A stretch of 64,000 nt of DNA from Clavibacter sepedonicus (GCF_000069225.1 NC_010408.1:30792-94791), one strand, 5' to 3'. Positions 51,392-59,621 are shown, counted from the first letter of the stretch. The notes: generated by a model from the letters alone, not told the origin. A program made the numbers and translations.

Positions 51392-51652
51392 CTACTCGTC
51401 AGCCAAGTCGATCAGGTGCCGCAGCGCCGCGTGCCAGTCGTCCGTCGTCGGCATGGACGCACCCTCGTCTCCAGCCGGCGTGGATGAGTAGTGCATCCAC
51501 CGCTCGTTGCTGGTGGCGTCGGTCTGAGCCAGCGTCCCGAGGTAGGTGTCGCCGTCGTAGACGCGCCATCGCTCGGACTCCTGCTCCTCGAGTCGGTACG
51601 TCTTGCCGGCGTAGCTGTACTGGCCCTCTGCCGCTTCCGGTCCGTCTTCCAT
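51392..51652 (-). CDS. Small hypothetical protein
   Basis: This encodes 86 residues from the ATG at 51652. It is acidic, with GKTYRLEEQESERWRVYDGD and DDWHAALRHLIDLADE; no membrane segment or known motif. It is isolated and convergent to the upstream module. Confidence 0.55.
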   Translation of the reverse strand: MEDGPEAAEGQYSYAGKTYRLEEQESERWRVYDGDTYLGTLAQTDATSNERWMHYSSTPAGDEGASMPTTDDWHAALRHLIDLADE

Positions 51653-51809
51653 GGTCGTCAGCGTACGACTGCGCGCAAGCGATCGGCGGGACGAGGGCGA
51701 TGGTCCCGGGGGAGTAGGTTCATACATGTCACTGCGGCGCATGACCGCCGGCAGTGTCCGCGCACGGCACTCGTGCGAGGAGGTTCGATGACGCGAAGGA
51801 AGGCACCCC

Positions 51810-52025
51810 ATGGCAGGCATCCCCGGACCCGAGCTGGAGCTCGGCTTCCTCGGCTCCATCCGAAGGGGCCAGCTGCTGATCGCCGACGCCAACGGGGGAG
51901 GGGCCGAGTTCGATCTTGGCGACCCTGACCTGCAGCAGCACGTCCGGGACTGGATGACGGGCATCGTCGCCGACTACGCAGAGCAGATGGTCGACACCCT
52001 CGTGCCGGCGGAACCGGGGGAGTGA
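51810..52025 (+). CDS. Small hypothetical protein
   Basis: This encodes 71 residues from ATG 51810 with GAAGGA upstream. Sequence ELELGFLGSIRRGQLLIADA then DWMTGIVADYAEQM; acidic, soluble. It is translationally coupled (GTGA) to the HTH gene downstream. No family recognised. Confidence 0.65.
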   Translation: MAGIPGPELELGFLGSIRRGQLLIADANGGGAEFDLGDPDLQQHVRDWMTGIVADYAEQMVDTLVPAEPGE

Positions 52026-52558
52026 GCACCATGGCCCCGGGTCAGGCCTCGCCGGCGCCCGACGCCGTCGAGGAGTCGACGTCGACGCCGACGCCGACGC
52101 CGCAGGAAGAGCTCCTTGGGTACGCGGAGATCGCGCAGATGATGAACGTCAAGGTCGCCACGGTGTGGAACTACGCGGTCCGCCACGACCACTTCCCCCA
52201 GCCGGTCACACCTGCAGGCCAGCGTGCGCCCCGATTCCGCAAGAGCGACGTCGACGCCTACATTGCGGCTCGGAACGCTCATGCGGTCGGTGCGCCCGGA
52301 CGTCCCGTCCTGACGATGGACGTCGGTGAGCGCGTCGACCCGACCGTGGGCGGCCGCGCCTCCGCCGCCATCCGGGCCCGACTTGCCGTCGCCGGCGCTC
52401 CCGGCCACAAGGACGTCGCGGAGGCCCTCGGGATCCGCAAGCCCGCCCTCAAGGCACGACTCCGCCGCGAGACGCGATGGAAGGTCGCCGAGCTCGAGCG
52501 CGTGGCGTCCCTGCTGGGCACCACGGTCGACGAACTCACCAGGGGTACCGACGCCTGA
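52022..52558 (+). CDS. HTH/excisionase-type DNA-binding protein
   Basis: This encodes 178 residues from a GTG at 52022. It contains a MerR/excisionase-like helix-turn-helix (LLGYAEIAQMMNVKVATVWN, then FPQPVTPAGQRAPRFRKSDV) and a second C-terminal HTH-like region (KDVAEALGIRKPALKARLRR). It may regulate or assist plasmid recombination or maintenance genes. Confidence 0.75.
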   Translation: MSTMAPGQASPAPDAVEESTSTPTPTPQEELLGYAEIAQMMNVKVATVWNYAVRHDHFPQPVTPAGQRAPRFRKSDVDAYIAARNAHAVGAPGRPVLTMDVGERVDPTVGGRASAAIRARLAVAGAPGHKDVAEALGIRKPALKARLRRETRWKVAELERVASLLGTTVDELTRGTDA

Positions 52559-52652
52559 GCGCGACGGGACGGCCTACCTCGTCGTCTGGGAGGACACCCG
52601 TACCGTCCGCCTGCGTCGACGCGAGTCCCTCACCGAGCAGCCCCTCGCCTGG

Positions 52653-52889
52653 ATGCGCGTGACCTGGGCCCCGCAGAGCGAGGCGGACCCGTACGAGCAC
52701 CGGATCACGCGCATCGACCTGTACGCCCACGCGGACGCCGTCTCCGATCGCACCTGGCTGACCACTGCACGCACCATCGCGGACGCGCTGGGCGCCTGCG
52801 ACCGACTACCCGAGCCGCAGTCGCGCCCCGCGGCGCCGCCCTTCGACTGGAGCGCGCACACCATCGAGCACAGCCCGAGCATCCCGTAG
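52653..52889 (+). CDS. Possible small protein with unclear start
   Basis: The protein-like frame runs from about 52560 (GTAYLVVWEDTRTVRLRRRE) to 52889, but the only standard start inside it is the ATG at 52653, which would cut off that N terminus. No ATG, GTG or TTG is available at the stop of the upstream gene. It may use a rare start or be a relic. 52890-53131 holds no supported gene. Confidence 0.35.
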   Translation: MRVTWAPQSEADPYEHRITRIDLYAHADAVSDRTWLTTARTIADALGACDRLPEPQSRPAAPPFDWSAHTIEHSPSIP

Positions 52890-53001
52890 GCGGCGAGCGC
52901 CGCGAGTGGGGTCGAGGTTGGAGGGCATCCCTCTCGGGGGATGCAGTGTGTGCATCCCCTGGGCGAATGGGGTGTGGCTCCTTCCGGTGGTCGGGCTGTG
53001 C

Positions 53002-53022
53002 TGACATCTACTAACCTACCCA
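53002..53022. repeat. Copy of the TGACATCTAC operator-like sequence
   Basis: TGACATCTACTAACCTACCCA (53002-53022) closely resembles the sequence at 53666-53686 upstream of the gene starting at 53638. On the minus strand it reads GTAGATGTCA. No gene clearly starts from this copy. Confidence 0.45.
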
Positions 53023-53131
53023 GCCCGGGCGAAGGTGTCAACCCCCTTAGGTCACACCGTCTGGTTCCCTCCTTCCTCTTGGTGCGGCGGTCGGCCAGGG
53101 AGGGGGTGGCATGTGCCACCCCCTCGATGCG

Positions 53132-53638
53132 CTAGGCGAAGCTGGTGTGGATTTCGTCCACGTCCCAGCGGTCCGCGCCGTTCTCGCGGAGGGAGTCCAG
53201 GAGCGAACCGGTTGAGATTTCGGCCTCGGCGATCTGCTCGGCCTCGTCGGAGGAGGTAGCGCTGACCGTGTCGGTGACTCGGATCGTGGCCCGGACGTAC
53301 ATGACCACGTCGTAGTCCTTCGAGCGGCGGGGGCCACCGAGGGCCTCGGCCAGGTCGTCGAACACGTCACAGTGCTCCGCTTCCGTGGCGGCCTCCTGAG
53401 CGGCCGCCCAGAACTCCATCAGCCGCGGGTCGTCGCCGCGGATCTGCTCGGAGCGAGCGGCCCTCAGGGCCTCGGTGAGTTCGACGATGCGGGCGGCGTC
53501 GGCGCGGGATCGTGCTTCGGCGTGCGCGAGGTCCCACGCGGCCTCGATGCTCTCGGCCGCGTGCCGGCCGGGGGAGGGGTTGTAGCCGCCCACGGTGAGG
53601 TGGTTCGGCAGCGGGGCGTAAGGGGCGATGAGTGCCAT
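53132..53638 (-). CDS. Hypothetical plasmid protein
   Basis: This encodes 168 residues from the ATG at 53638 with AGGAG seven bases upstream. An N-terminal LPNHLTVGGYNP segment, a helical charged middle (RIVELTEALRAARSEQIRGD) and a C-terminal DYDVVMYVRATIRVTDTVSA domain are visible; the latter resembles small phage/plasmid proteins of unknown function. Confidence 0.7.
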   Translation of the reverse strand: MALIAPYAPLPNHLTVGGYNPSPGRHAAESIEAAWDLAHAEARSRADAARIVELTEALRAARSEQIRGDDPRLMEFWAAAQEAATEAEHCDVFDDLAEALGGPRRSKDYDVVMYVRATIRVTDTVSATSSDEAEQIAEAEISTGSLLDSLRENGADRWDVDEIHTSFA

Positions 53639-53658
53639 CGGTTCTCCTATCTGGTTGG

Positions 53659-53675
53659 TAGATCTGACATCTACA
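53659..53675 (-). promoter_or_regulatory. Palindromic operator upstream of the 53638 gene
   Basis: GTAGAT-CTGAC-ATCTAC is a perfect 6-bp inverted repeat with five bases between, 20 bases upstream of the start codon. Its right half and flank recur at 53002-53022. Confidence 0.55.
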
Positions 53676-53717
53676 AACCTACGCATGACCACCGACATCG
53701 ACGCCGGCACCGAATGG

Positions 53718-53742
53718 CTCGGCTGCTTGCTCGGGTATTGCT
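53718..53742 (-). repeat. Dispersed plasmid repeat, copy G
   Basis: Minus strand GCAATACCCGAGCAAGCAG then CCGAGC. It lies just upstream of the promoter of the gene at 53784. Confidence 0.7.
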
Positions 53743-53748
53743 AGCAGC

Positions 53749-53777
53749 TTGCGGCCAGCAAGCAGATGTGCGATAAT
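53749..53777 (+). promoter_or_regulatory. Sigma-70-type promoter of a leaderless gene
   Basis: TTGCGG (53749-53754), 17 bases, GATAAT (53772-53777), then six bases to the ATG at 53784. Transcription starting about seven bases after the -10 would begin at the start codon, so the message is probably leaderless. Confidence 0.6.
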
Positions 53778-53783
53778 GGGGTC

Positions 53784-54137
53784 ATGCAGACGACACAGAT
53801 CCCCACGAAGACGGTCCGCATCCTCGACCTCGACCGGCAGCACAAGATCCCCTACGGCACGAACGAGTACGGCGACCCGGTCACGGACGCCGACGGCTTC
53901 ATCGCCCTCTTCGACGCATGGGAGGACACCCGGGACGCACATCACGCAGGCGGCTACGTCCGTGGCGATGACCGGGAGGAGACCTTCACGGTCGCGTGGC
54001 ACGACGGCGACGAGATGAACATCGTGAGGTTCGAGGCGGACTGGTACTCCGTCACCGAGGCAGACGATGTCGTGGGCCCCCTGTACTCCCTCGCCAACGC
54101 CCCCTTCGACATCGCCGTCGAGGACGCCGCTGCGTGA
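53784..54137 (+). CDS. Small hypothetical protein with leaderless start
   Basis: This encodes 117 residues from the ATG at 53784. It is strongly acidic (VTDADGFIALFDAWEDTRDA, VAWHDGDEMNIVRFEADWYS). No known domain. The nearby -10 box implies a leaderless transcript. Confidence 0.65.
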   Translation: MQTTQIPTKTVRILDLDRQHKIPYGTNEYGDPVTDADGFIALFDAWEDTRDAHHAGGYVRGDDREETFTVAWHDGDEMNIVRFEADWYSVTEADDVVGPLYSLANAPFDIAVEDAAA

Positions 54138-54204
54138 CGCCCTGCGTCGTGCCGCCCGGATCTCGACGCGCGTCCACCCGCTCCACGACAGAACGGACTG
54201 ACTC

Positions 54205-54585
54205 ATGAACGGAATTCGCTGTGGCCTCGACGGCGTCACCGACGTCATAGAACTCGATGACGAGCACCTCCTCGCGCAACTCCAAGAGGCGGTAGGGGGA
54301 ACCATCGAGGTACTGGAGGTCACGCCGGCCTGTGATCTGGTGATCGACGAGGAGGGCAAGCTCAAGGGCTACCCGCGGAACAGCGTCGCCACGGCGCTCG
54401 CCGAGGCGCTCGACATCGGTCTCGCGCCGGGTGACTACATCGCCGGGCCCGCGGTCCTGATCGGCACGAACCCGGACGGGTATCTGGGACCCGTGCCGGC
54501 GCACGTGATGGAGGCCCTGATCTCCGTCAGCGGCCATCTCGCTCGCGAGGACGCCCCGCGACCGTCCACCACGGAGGAGCGGTGA
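54205..54585 (+). CDS. DUF3846 family protein
   Basis: This encodes 126 residues. DUF3846 features are visible: LLAQLQEAVGGTIEVLEVTP, DLVIDEEGKLKGYPRNSVAT and DYIAGPAVLIGTNPDGYLGP. The family is widespread in phages and plasmids; its function is unknown. Confidence 0.85.
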   Translation: MNGIRCGLDGVTDVIELDDEHLLAQLQEAVGGTIEVLEVTPACDLVIDEEGKLKGYPRNSVATALAEALDIGLAPGDYIAGPAVLIGTNPDGYLGPVPAHVMEALISVSGHLAREDAPRPSTTEER

Positions 54586-54643
54586 GGACGTTAGCCTCGC
54601 ACGCGGCAGAGGACGTGCCGTCGCCGACGAGTGGGAGGGCCTG

Positions 54644-54889
54644 ATGTCGGATCCCTGGGCAGTCAAGCGGCAGGGCGACGACGCCGCGCTGGCGAGAAAC
54701 GTCTCCTTCGCCTACGCAGGTGTGGCCACGGTGGCGTGGGTCGCCGTCGGGGATCCCGACGGTTTCGCGCTGGCAGCACACGCTGGCACGGTCGCGCTGC
54801 TTGTTGGCACAGGACTTGCCTTCTGGGCGCGTGCAAGTCGACACAGGGCGAACGCACGCGAGTGGCTGGAGTTGATCTACTCGAACTGA
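54644..54889 (+). CDS. Small membrane protein
   Basis: This encodes 81 residues from ATG 54644. Two hydrophobic segments (SFAYAGVATVAWVAVG and AAHAGTVALLVGTGLAFWA) suggest a two-pass inner-membrane protein. No family recognised. Confidence 0.65.
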   Translation: MSDPWAVKRQGDDAALARNVSFAYAGVATVAWVAVGDPDGFALAAHAGTVALLVGTGLAFWARASRHRANAREWLELIYSN

Positions 54890-54931
54890 AGCCAGCGTCG
54901 GGTCCGGGGCTCGCCATGCCGCGGGGTGATT

Positions 54932-55228
54932 CTACTGAGTGATGTGGACCTGGTTCCTGGTCCAGGCGGCGAGCTGCACGGCGGCGGCCTGCCACGTGCG
55001 GGTCGGGCCGAACTCTCCCGGGAGGAGCCCGCCGAATCCGGCGCGTTCGAGGATGTGGGTGGTCCAGGTCCCGTCGTTCTGTTGGCGGAGCTCGGCGACG
55101 GTGACGAGCGGGTGGCCCTGGTGGCAGCGTCGCACGAGGGCCTGGCGGGGCGTGTCGGGGTCGAGAGCTGCGGCGTACATCGGGTGCCGCACGGGCGTCG
55201 TCGTGGCGGTGGGTGTGGTCGTGGTCAT
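54932..55228 (-). CDS. Small hypothetical protein
   Basis: This encodes 98 residues from ATG 55228 with GAAGGAG upstream. A Thr-rich start is followed by ALVRRCHQGHPLVTVAELRQ and RTWQAAAVQLAAWTRNQV. Soluble, unassigned. Confidence 0.65.
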   Translation of the reverse strand: MTTTTPTATTTPVRHPMYAAALDPDTPRQALVRRCHQGHPLVTVAELRQQNDGTWTTHILERAGFGGLLPGEFGPTRTWQAAAVQLAAWTRNQVHITQ

Positions 55229-56147
55229 GGTGCTCCTTCGGGTTGGCGGCCGCGGATTGCGGCCCCATCTCTACTATCGACATCGGCCAGCCCACCCTTC
55301 GGTGGCTGGGGGGCTGGTGATGCTCTCTCCCGTACTATCGGCCGGTCGCGCGGAGACGTTCACGGGTGCTCATGCGGCCGTGGCCTCGGGGTCGCGGTGC
55401 GGGCGTCGGGGTCGTGCGGGGGTGCTGGCGGGCGGCCTGCGGCGCTCGCCGCGGACGGGTCCTCGGGGTCGGGTGCTCGGCGGCGTGCGGGATCCCGGCG
55501 GCATTCGCCGCCGGTCGCGGTGTCGATGTCGTGCGCGGGGTGCTGGTGCTCGCTGGGGCCGCGGCGTGCGTGCGGCGCGGGCCGGCTGCCGAGTGTCGAT
55601 GTCGTGCGCGGGGTGCTGGTGCTCGCTGGGGCCGCGGCGTGCGTGCGGCGCGGGCCGGCTGCCGATGCGTCCGGTGGGGGCGGTCGCGGTGTCCTCGTGA
55701 TCGGGCTGCTGCAACGTGATGGTCGTGAGCGGCGCTCGCCGTGGTGCGGCCGGACGGGTCGTGGTGGGGCTGTGCGGGGTGCTGGCCGAGGCGTCGGGCG
55801 CTGGCGGAGGCCGTCGGGTGCTGGCGGAGGCGGTCGGGCGCTCGCCGGGTGGTCGTCCACGCTGTGGTCGGCGCTCGCCGAGGCGTCCGGCGCTCGCCGG
55901 GTGGTCGTGCGGGCGGCGGGCCGGCGTCAGCCGCTGCCGCTGCGCGGTCGCGGTGCGGGCGGTCGCGGGGCTGGTCGACGTCGTGTGGCCGTCGTGTTCG
56001 GTATCGATCGCTGGCGGGGCTCGGGATCTGTGTGGGCGGCCTCCGGCGCTCGCGGGCGGTGCGGACGTGGTGCGGCGCTCGCCGTGGACCCGCGCGGACC
56101 CCATCGGGTCCTGCGAGGGTGTCGTGGGGTGTCGGTACCGTCGGCGC
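55229..56147. other. Long GC-rich intergenic region with repeats
   Basis: No credible gene: frames on both strands are long but consist of Arg/Pro/Ala low-complexity sequence. It contains GGCGCTCGCCG-type repeats (for example near 55441, 55731, 55869, 55888 and 56072) and a perfect 73-bp tandem duplication. Similar sequence dominates 59.85-64 kb. Confidence 0.5.
55520..55665. repeat. Perfect 73-bp tandem duplication
   Basis: The 73 bases at 55520-55592 are repeated without change at 55593-55665 (each begins GTGTCGATGTCGTGCG and ends GGCCGGCTGCCGA). Perfect identity indicates a recent duplication or gene conversion. Confidence 0.9.
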
Positions 56148-56669
56148 ATGGATCAGGAAGCTCTGGATGCGACGATCGCTCATCTCACCGCGCGGATCGA
56201 GGCGGCGTCGCAGTCGAGCTTCGCCAAGGTCAGCATCCGGGCGGACCGGCAGCCGGGGTGGGCAGATGATGCGCTCGCGCGGGTGGCCGTGGTCATCGGC
56301 TCGGTGGACAGGATTCGCTACTGCGGTGGGTTTCTGGTGCCGAGCGAGGACAGGACGACGTGGGCCGTGGAGGTCGTCGCGATCACCGACGACGTCCTCG
56401 TGCGCGGGACCTTCAGCGCGGAGCGGGACTACCTCATGCTCGACGGCGACGTGACGGCGTGGCGCAGGTCCTCGATCGACCGGGTGACGGTCGACTGGGT
56501 CTTCCCGCCGGACCCTGAGGGGCAGCCCGACGAGGGGCAGCGGGGGTCGGCCTACGCGACGCTGGTCCTCGCCGACGGCGGGGAGATCGAGCTGCCGCCG
56601 CGGCAGGGCACCGGTCGCATGTGGGATCCGGAGTTCCTCGCGTTCCTCCCGGAGCTGCTGCGCTCGTAG
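56148..56669 (+). CDS. Hypothetical protein
   Basis: This encodes 173 residues from the ATG at 56148. The protein is acidic and well formed (LDATIAHLTARIEAASQSSF, RIRYCGGFLVPSEDRTTWAV, WRRSSIDRVTVDWVFPPDPE), with no membrane segment and no recognised domain. The same frame is open upstream through low-complexity repeat sequence, which I exclude. Confidence 0.65.
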   Translation: MDQEALDATIAHLTARIEAASQSSFAKVSIRADRQPGWADDALARVAVVIGSVDRIRYCGGFLVPSEDRTTWAVEVVAITDDVLVRGTFSAERDYLMLDGDVTAWRRSSIDRVTVDWVFPPDPEGQPDEGQRGSAYATLVLADGGEIELPPRQGTGRMWDPEFLAFLPELLRS

Positions 56670-56810
56670 CCCCCGGGGGTCGGGCCTCAGCCGCGGGGTG
56701 CTGGCGCCGCGTGCGGGCGGGGTTCGTGCTCGAGGTGCCCAGTCAGGGGCCGGCGCTCGCCGTGTGCGCGCCGGACGTCGGTTCCGGGCCTGTGGTCAGT
56801 TCCCGTCGTC

Positions 56811-57092
56811 CTACGTGAATATCCACCAGTGGGGGCCTTCGAGGGCTTCGTCGACGGTCCCGGCCGCGTTGCCGATGCTGAGCCCCTTCGAGTTGAGCAC
56901 GCGCTCCTCCTCGGGCACCTCTGGCTGCCACGCCGTCGCCATGTACCGGACGTTGCCCGCGGCCTGGCCGAAGTCGAGCACCTCGACGCGCACGTCCACG
57001 CCGTGGTGGCTCATCGAGTACGTCGCGTGGACCTGGGCGGCCGACTCGAACCCGTGTCCGCTGAAGATCTCCACCGCACGATTCACATCCAT
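56811..57092 (-). CDS. Hypothetical small protein
   Basis: This encodes 93 residues from the ATG at 57092 (VEIFSGHGFESAAQVHATYS, ALEGPHWWIFT). The longer open frame up to 57470 joins it to a degraded copy of another gene, so I treat them as separate. Function unknown. Confidence 0.6.
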   Translation of the reverse strand: MDVNRAVEIFSGHGFESAAQVHATYSMSHHGVDVRVEVLDFGQAAGNVRYMATAWQPEVPEEERVLNSKGLSIGNAAGTVDEALEGPHWWIFT

Positions 57093-57320
57093 GTTCACAG
57101 CACCGACGCTATCCGTGGCCTCGTGACGCGGCCCCTCCCCAAGCGGGGGCCGTGCTCGTGTTCTGTGTCGAGCTCGCGGGTTGTGCTGGGGATCCGTGTG
57201 GCGGCCGTCGGCGCTCGCCGGGTGCGGGCTCCGGGGTCCTCGCGCCGCGTTGTTGACGTCGTGCGTGGCCGACCGGCCGACTGGTCTGGTGGTGGCGGTG
57301 TGGTGCGGGAGCCCGGGGGC

Positions 57321-57470
57321 CGTGCGTTCCGCGTCGAGGACGGTCTCGATGATCCCGGCGTAGTGATGGGCGTCCGTCGGAGAAATTTCGACGGGGGCCG
57401 GGTTGGTGATGCTGTCGACCTCGACCTCGAGCTCGAATACGTCGCATGCGTGAATCGCGAGATAGACCAA
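57321..57470 (-). pseudogene. Truncated relic of a paralogue of the 60027-60347 gene
   Basis: The segment translates as FELEVEVDSITNPAPVEISP-TDAHHYAGIIETVLD, closely matching FEIEVDSLTGEDFIEISP-TDARHYAGIIDSVLD in the intact gene at 60027-60347. Both ends are lost: the N terminus is cut exactly where the low-GC protease segment begins (about 57474), and the C terminus decays into repeat sequence. Confidence 0.7.
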
Positions 57471-57473
57471 GCG

Positions 57474-58334
57474 TTAACGAGTTACAAGATTGTATTCTCT
57501 CTGCTCTTTGAAAAACTCAGATAGCTTGATATACACCATTGTGCTCTGCTCTGTGGGGCGACGAGGGACTTGATCGGTCATTATCCCGTAAAGCATACCG
57601 GTATCCGGGTTAAATACAGGCCCTCCGGAATCTCCCGGAAGCAAAAAGTCAGTTGAGGAAGACGCTGCCTGATCTCCGCTATGAGGGTTCCTGAAGCCCG
57701 GCGGCCAAGCACGAACGGATAGGTTCCGCCAGTTAACCTGTACACCAGTGGTGCTACCGCTTGTAGCAAAAGCTTCATTCAGCCCGGGGTCACCGTACCC
57801 GATTACGGGTTGGCCATATATGCTCCGCGTTCTAAGCGACGCGGTGAGCACACGAGGAAGCGCGTTTGGCGTCCAGGTGGTCACCGGCAAGCAGTGGGGC
57901 GCGCCATGTGAAGAACTTCCACACGTGTACGACACGTGAACAATAGGATCGATTTTAATCAACGCTAGATCGACGTTATCTGATCTCCAATAGACCGTTC
58001 CAACGGGAGCGGTATTGCCATGACGAGATTCGAGCTCGTTTCGAACGAATACCCTCTCCCCTGTACGCGCAACACAGTGATTAGCAGTCACCACGTACCT
58101 GGTGGCGCGCTCTTTTGCAAAGAAAACTGAACTCCAGCTATTTTTTTGCACCACAGCACCAGCAGTGCAATCGCCGCCGAACTCGAATTCGAGCTGTGAA
58201 CCCGCAACCACTGGTCGTGTCTGCCTGGCGCCCTCGGTAGCGAACGCGCTCGAACCCGTAGAAGTGACGGCCGCGAGCCCGAGAGTGATGAAAATGATAA
58301 GAAAGTAAAGACGGCGAGAAGGCGTTTTTGTCAT
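57474..58334 (-). CDS. Secreted chymotrypsin-like serine protease (Pat-1/Chp-like)
   Basis: This encodes 286 residues from ATG 58334. A signal peptide (about 1-33, core YFLIIFITLGLAAV) precedes a trypsin-fold domain with a complete triad: His86 (VVTANHCVAR), Asp122 (NVDLALIKID) and Ser236 (LLPGDSGGPVF), plus several Cys. Low GC and rare codons contrast with everything around it, as for the plasmid- and island-borne Pat-1/Chp proteases of Clavibacter, which act in plant infection. Which subgroup it belongs to cannot be told by eye. A TATATT box (58366-58371) lies upstream. Confidence 0.85.
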   Translation of the reverse strand: MTKTPSRRLYFLIIFITLGLAAVTSTGSSAFATEGARQTRPVVAGSQLEFEFGGDCTAGAVVQKNSWSSVFFAKERATRYVVTANHCVARTGERVFVRNELESRHGNTAPVGTVYWRSDNVDLALIKIDPIVHVSYTCGSSSHGAPHCLPVTTWTPNALPRVLTASLRTRSIYGQPVIGYGDPGLNEAFATSGSTTGVQVNWRNLSVRAWPPGFRNPHSGDQAASSSTDFLLPGDSGGPVFNPDTGMLYGIMTDQVPRRPTEQSTMVYIKLSEFFKEQREYNLVTR

Positions 58335-58459
58335 TCAATTGAACTCTCTATGACGACTTGACATAAATATAAAGCGCATTAAACCACGTACATTGGGGAT
58401 GCGCTTGCGCTTAAAGCACACTAAGAGGAGCTGTAAATTTACAGAGGTCTTAATCCGAA
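58335..58459. other. AT-rich upstream region of the protease
   Basis: This is an AT-rich gap, unlike any other in the window, with TATATT on the minus strand as the likely -10 for the protease and no clear -35. No gene is seen here. It probably belongs to the same transferred segment as the protease. Confidence 0.4.
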
Positions 58460-59254
58460 GTGCTCTGTTTGTCCACAGATCGGGTGCTGAACGTCAGCGT
58501 GAAGACCAAAACTGCCGCGTTGGTGGTGCGCCCGTTGCTGAGCGGTGCCGAGCGTCAGCGGCTACGTCCAGAGCTCACATGCCCCGAATGCGAGGCAGAC
58601 GCGTACTTCGTACGCCGGGCGATCAACGGCCGGCCGGCGTGCTTCGGAGCCAGGCCCCACAACGCCGATTGCTCGCTCGCGACGACAAGCGGTGAGGGCG
58701 GCGCTGGCCATCTTGAGGATGTTGCGGCCATTGACGCCGAGGACGGCGGCCTGGTCCTCCGTCCCATGAACGCCGACGCGCCGGACCACGTCACGGACGA
58801 GGCGGACGACGACGCGAAGGCGCGTCGAGGTCAGCGACACGGCGGGACGCCTGTCCCTGGTCGGTCACGGCGCGGGATGAACCTCAACCGGCTCCTGCGG
58901 CGCCTGATCCGTATCCCCGGGTTCGCAACCAGCACTGAGCTCCTGACGCTGCCCGATGGCACACAGACCACCGTGCGCGACTGGTGCGTCTTCGCAGACC
59001 CCGCCGCCGCGACGCTCGTTGATCGTCGCCGCATCTTCTGGGGCACCATCCGATTTGCCAACACCGATGACGACAGCAACGGCGCGTGGCTGAACCTCGG
59101 ACGAGGATCCCATCCCACCATCCGCCTCGAACGGGACCTCTTGGCGGCCGTCCTAAGCCGCATCCGCGCGCCACCAAAATCTCGGTACAGCTACTGGAAT
59201 GTGCCCCATGCCCACAGCATAGGTCGCAAGAGCACGCGAGACGAGGGTTCGTGA
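58460..59254 (+). CDS. Hypothetical zinc-finger protein, possibly C-terminally truncated
   Basis: This encodes 264 residues from a GTG at 58460; a GTG at 58484 is equally possible. A Cys4-like motif is visible (LTCPECEADAYFVRRAINGR then PACFGARPHNADC), followed by an acidic stretch, a basic helix (MNLNRLLRRLIRIPGFATST) and a C-terminal domain that stops soon after LERDLLAAVLSRIRAPP. It resembles a widespread mobile-element protein family; the end looks shortened. Function unknown. Confidence 0.55.
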   Translation: MLCLSTDRVLNVSVKTKTAALVVRPLLSGAERQRLRPELTCPECEADAYFVRRAINGRPACFGARPHNADCSLATTSGEGGAGHLEDVAAIDAEDGGLVLRPMNADAPDHVTDEADDDAKARRGQRHGGTPVPGRSRRGMNLNRLLRRLIRIPGFATSTELLTLPDGTQTTVRDWCVFADPAAATLVDRRRIFWGTIRFANTDDDSNGAWLNLGRGSHPTIRLERDLLAAVLSRIRAPPKSRYSYWNVPHAHSIGRKSTRDEGS

Positions 59255-59415
59255 AGCGTGCGTCGGGCTGGGGTGCCGCCGGCGGAACGGTCGGAATGCC
59301 GGACGTTCGCGGGACGGGGCGCTCGACACAATGGTCAGACCAGTGCTGTTCGTGGCGGCAGCGGCACCTGATCGCCGCTGCACGAGGGGCCGCCCGGCGA
59401 GCGGTGCGGTTCGGT

Positions 59416-59604
59416 TCAGCCTTGGATGTGTGCCCGGATCTGGGCGATGGCCTCGTCGCTGGTGATCTGATGCTGGGCGGCGCGTTCGAGGATGTCGAGG
59501 AGGACGGGGTCGGTGATCTCGTGCCCGCCGAGCGCGAGGCCGGCCGTCGCGAACGCGAGGCGCTCCTGAACCTGGGCATCGGTCGGGGTATCGGGGTCGG
59601 TCAT
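59416..59604 (-). CDS. VbhA-like antitoxin, copy 1
   Basis: This encodes 62 residues from ATG 59604 with AGGA upstream. The helical pattern RLAFATAGLALGGHEITDPV-LLDILERAAQHQITSDEAIA matches the VbhA-type antitoxin domain known to inhibit Fic toxins. A longer open frame upstream is repeat sequence. No Fic-domain gene (HPFxxGNGR) is visible in the window. Confidence 0.7.
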   Translation of the reverse strand: MTDPDTPTDAQVQERLAFATAGLALGGHEITDPVLLDILERAAQHQITSDEAIAQIRAHIQG

Positions 59605-59621
59605 GGTGGGTCCTCGCGGTG

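Noticed and set aside
53040..53054. AACCCCCTTAGGTCA resembling block B of the bipartite element
   Set aside because: No TGACCCACT block at the required distance and the CACCCCT core is altered.
52574..53119. 181-codon minus-strand frame
   Set aside because: Low-complexity and antisense to the 52653-52889 frame; no ribosome site or recognisable motif.
55335..56183. Long minus-strand open frames (282 and 259 codons)
   Set aside because: Arg/Pro/Thr low complexity caused by GC-rich repeats; the 73-bp tandem copies (73 is not a multiple of three) are read in different frames.
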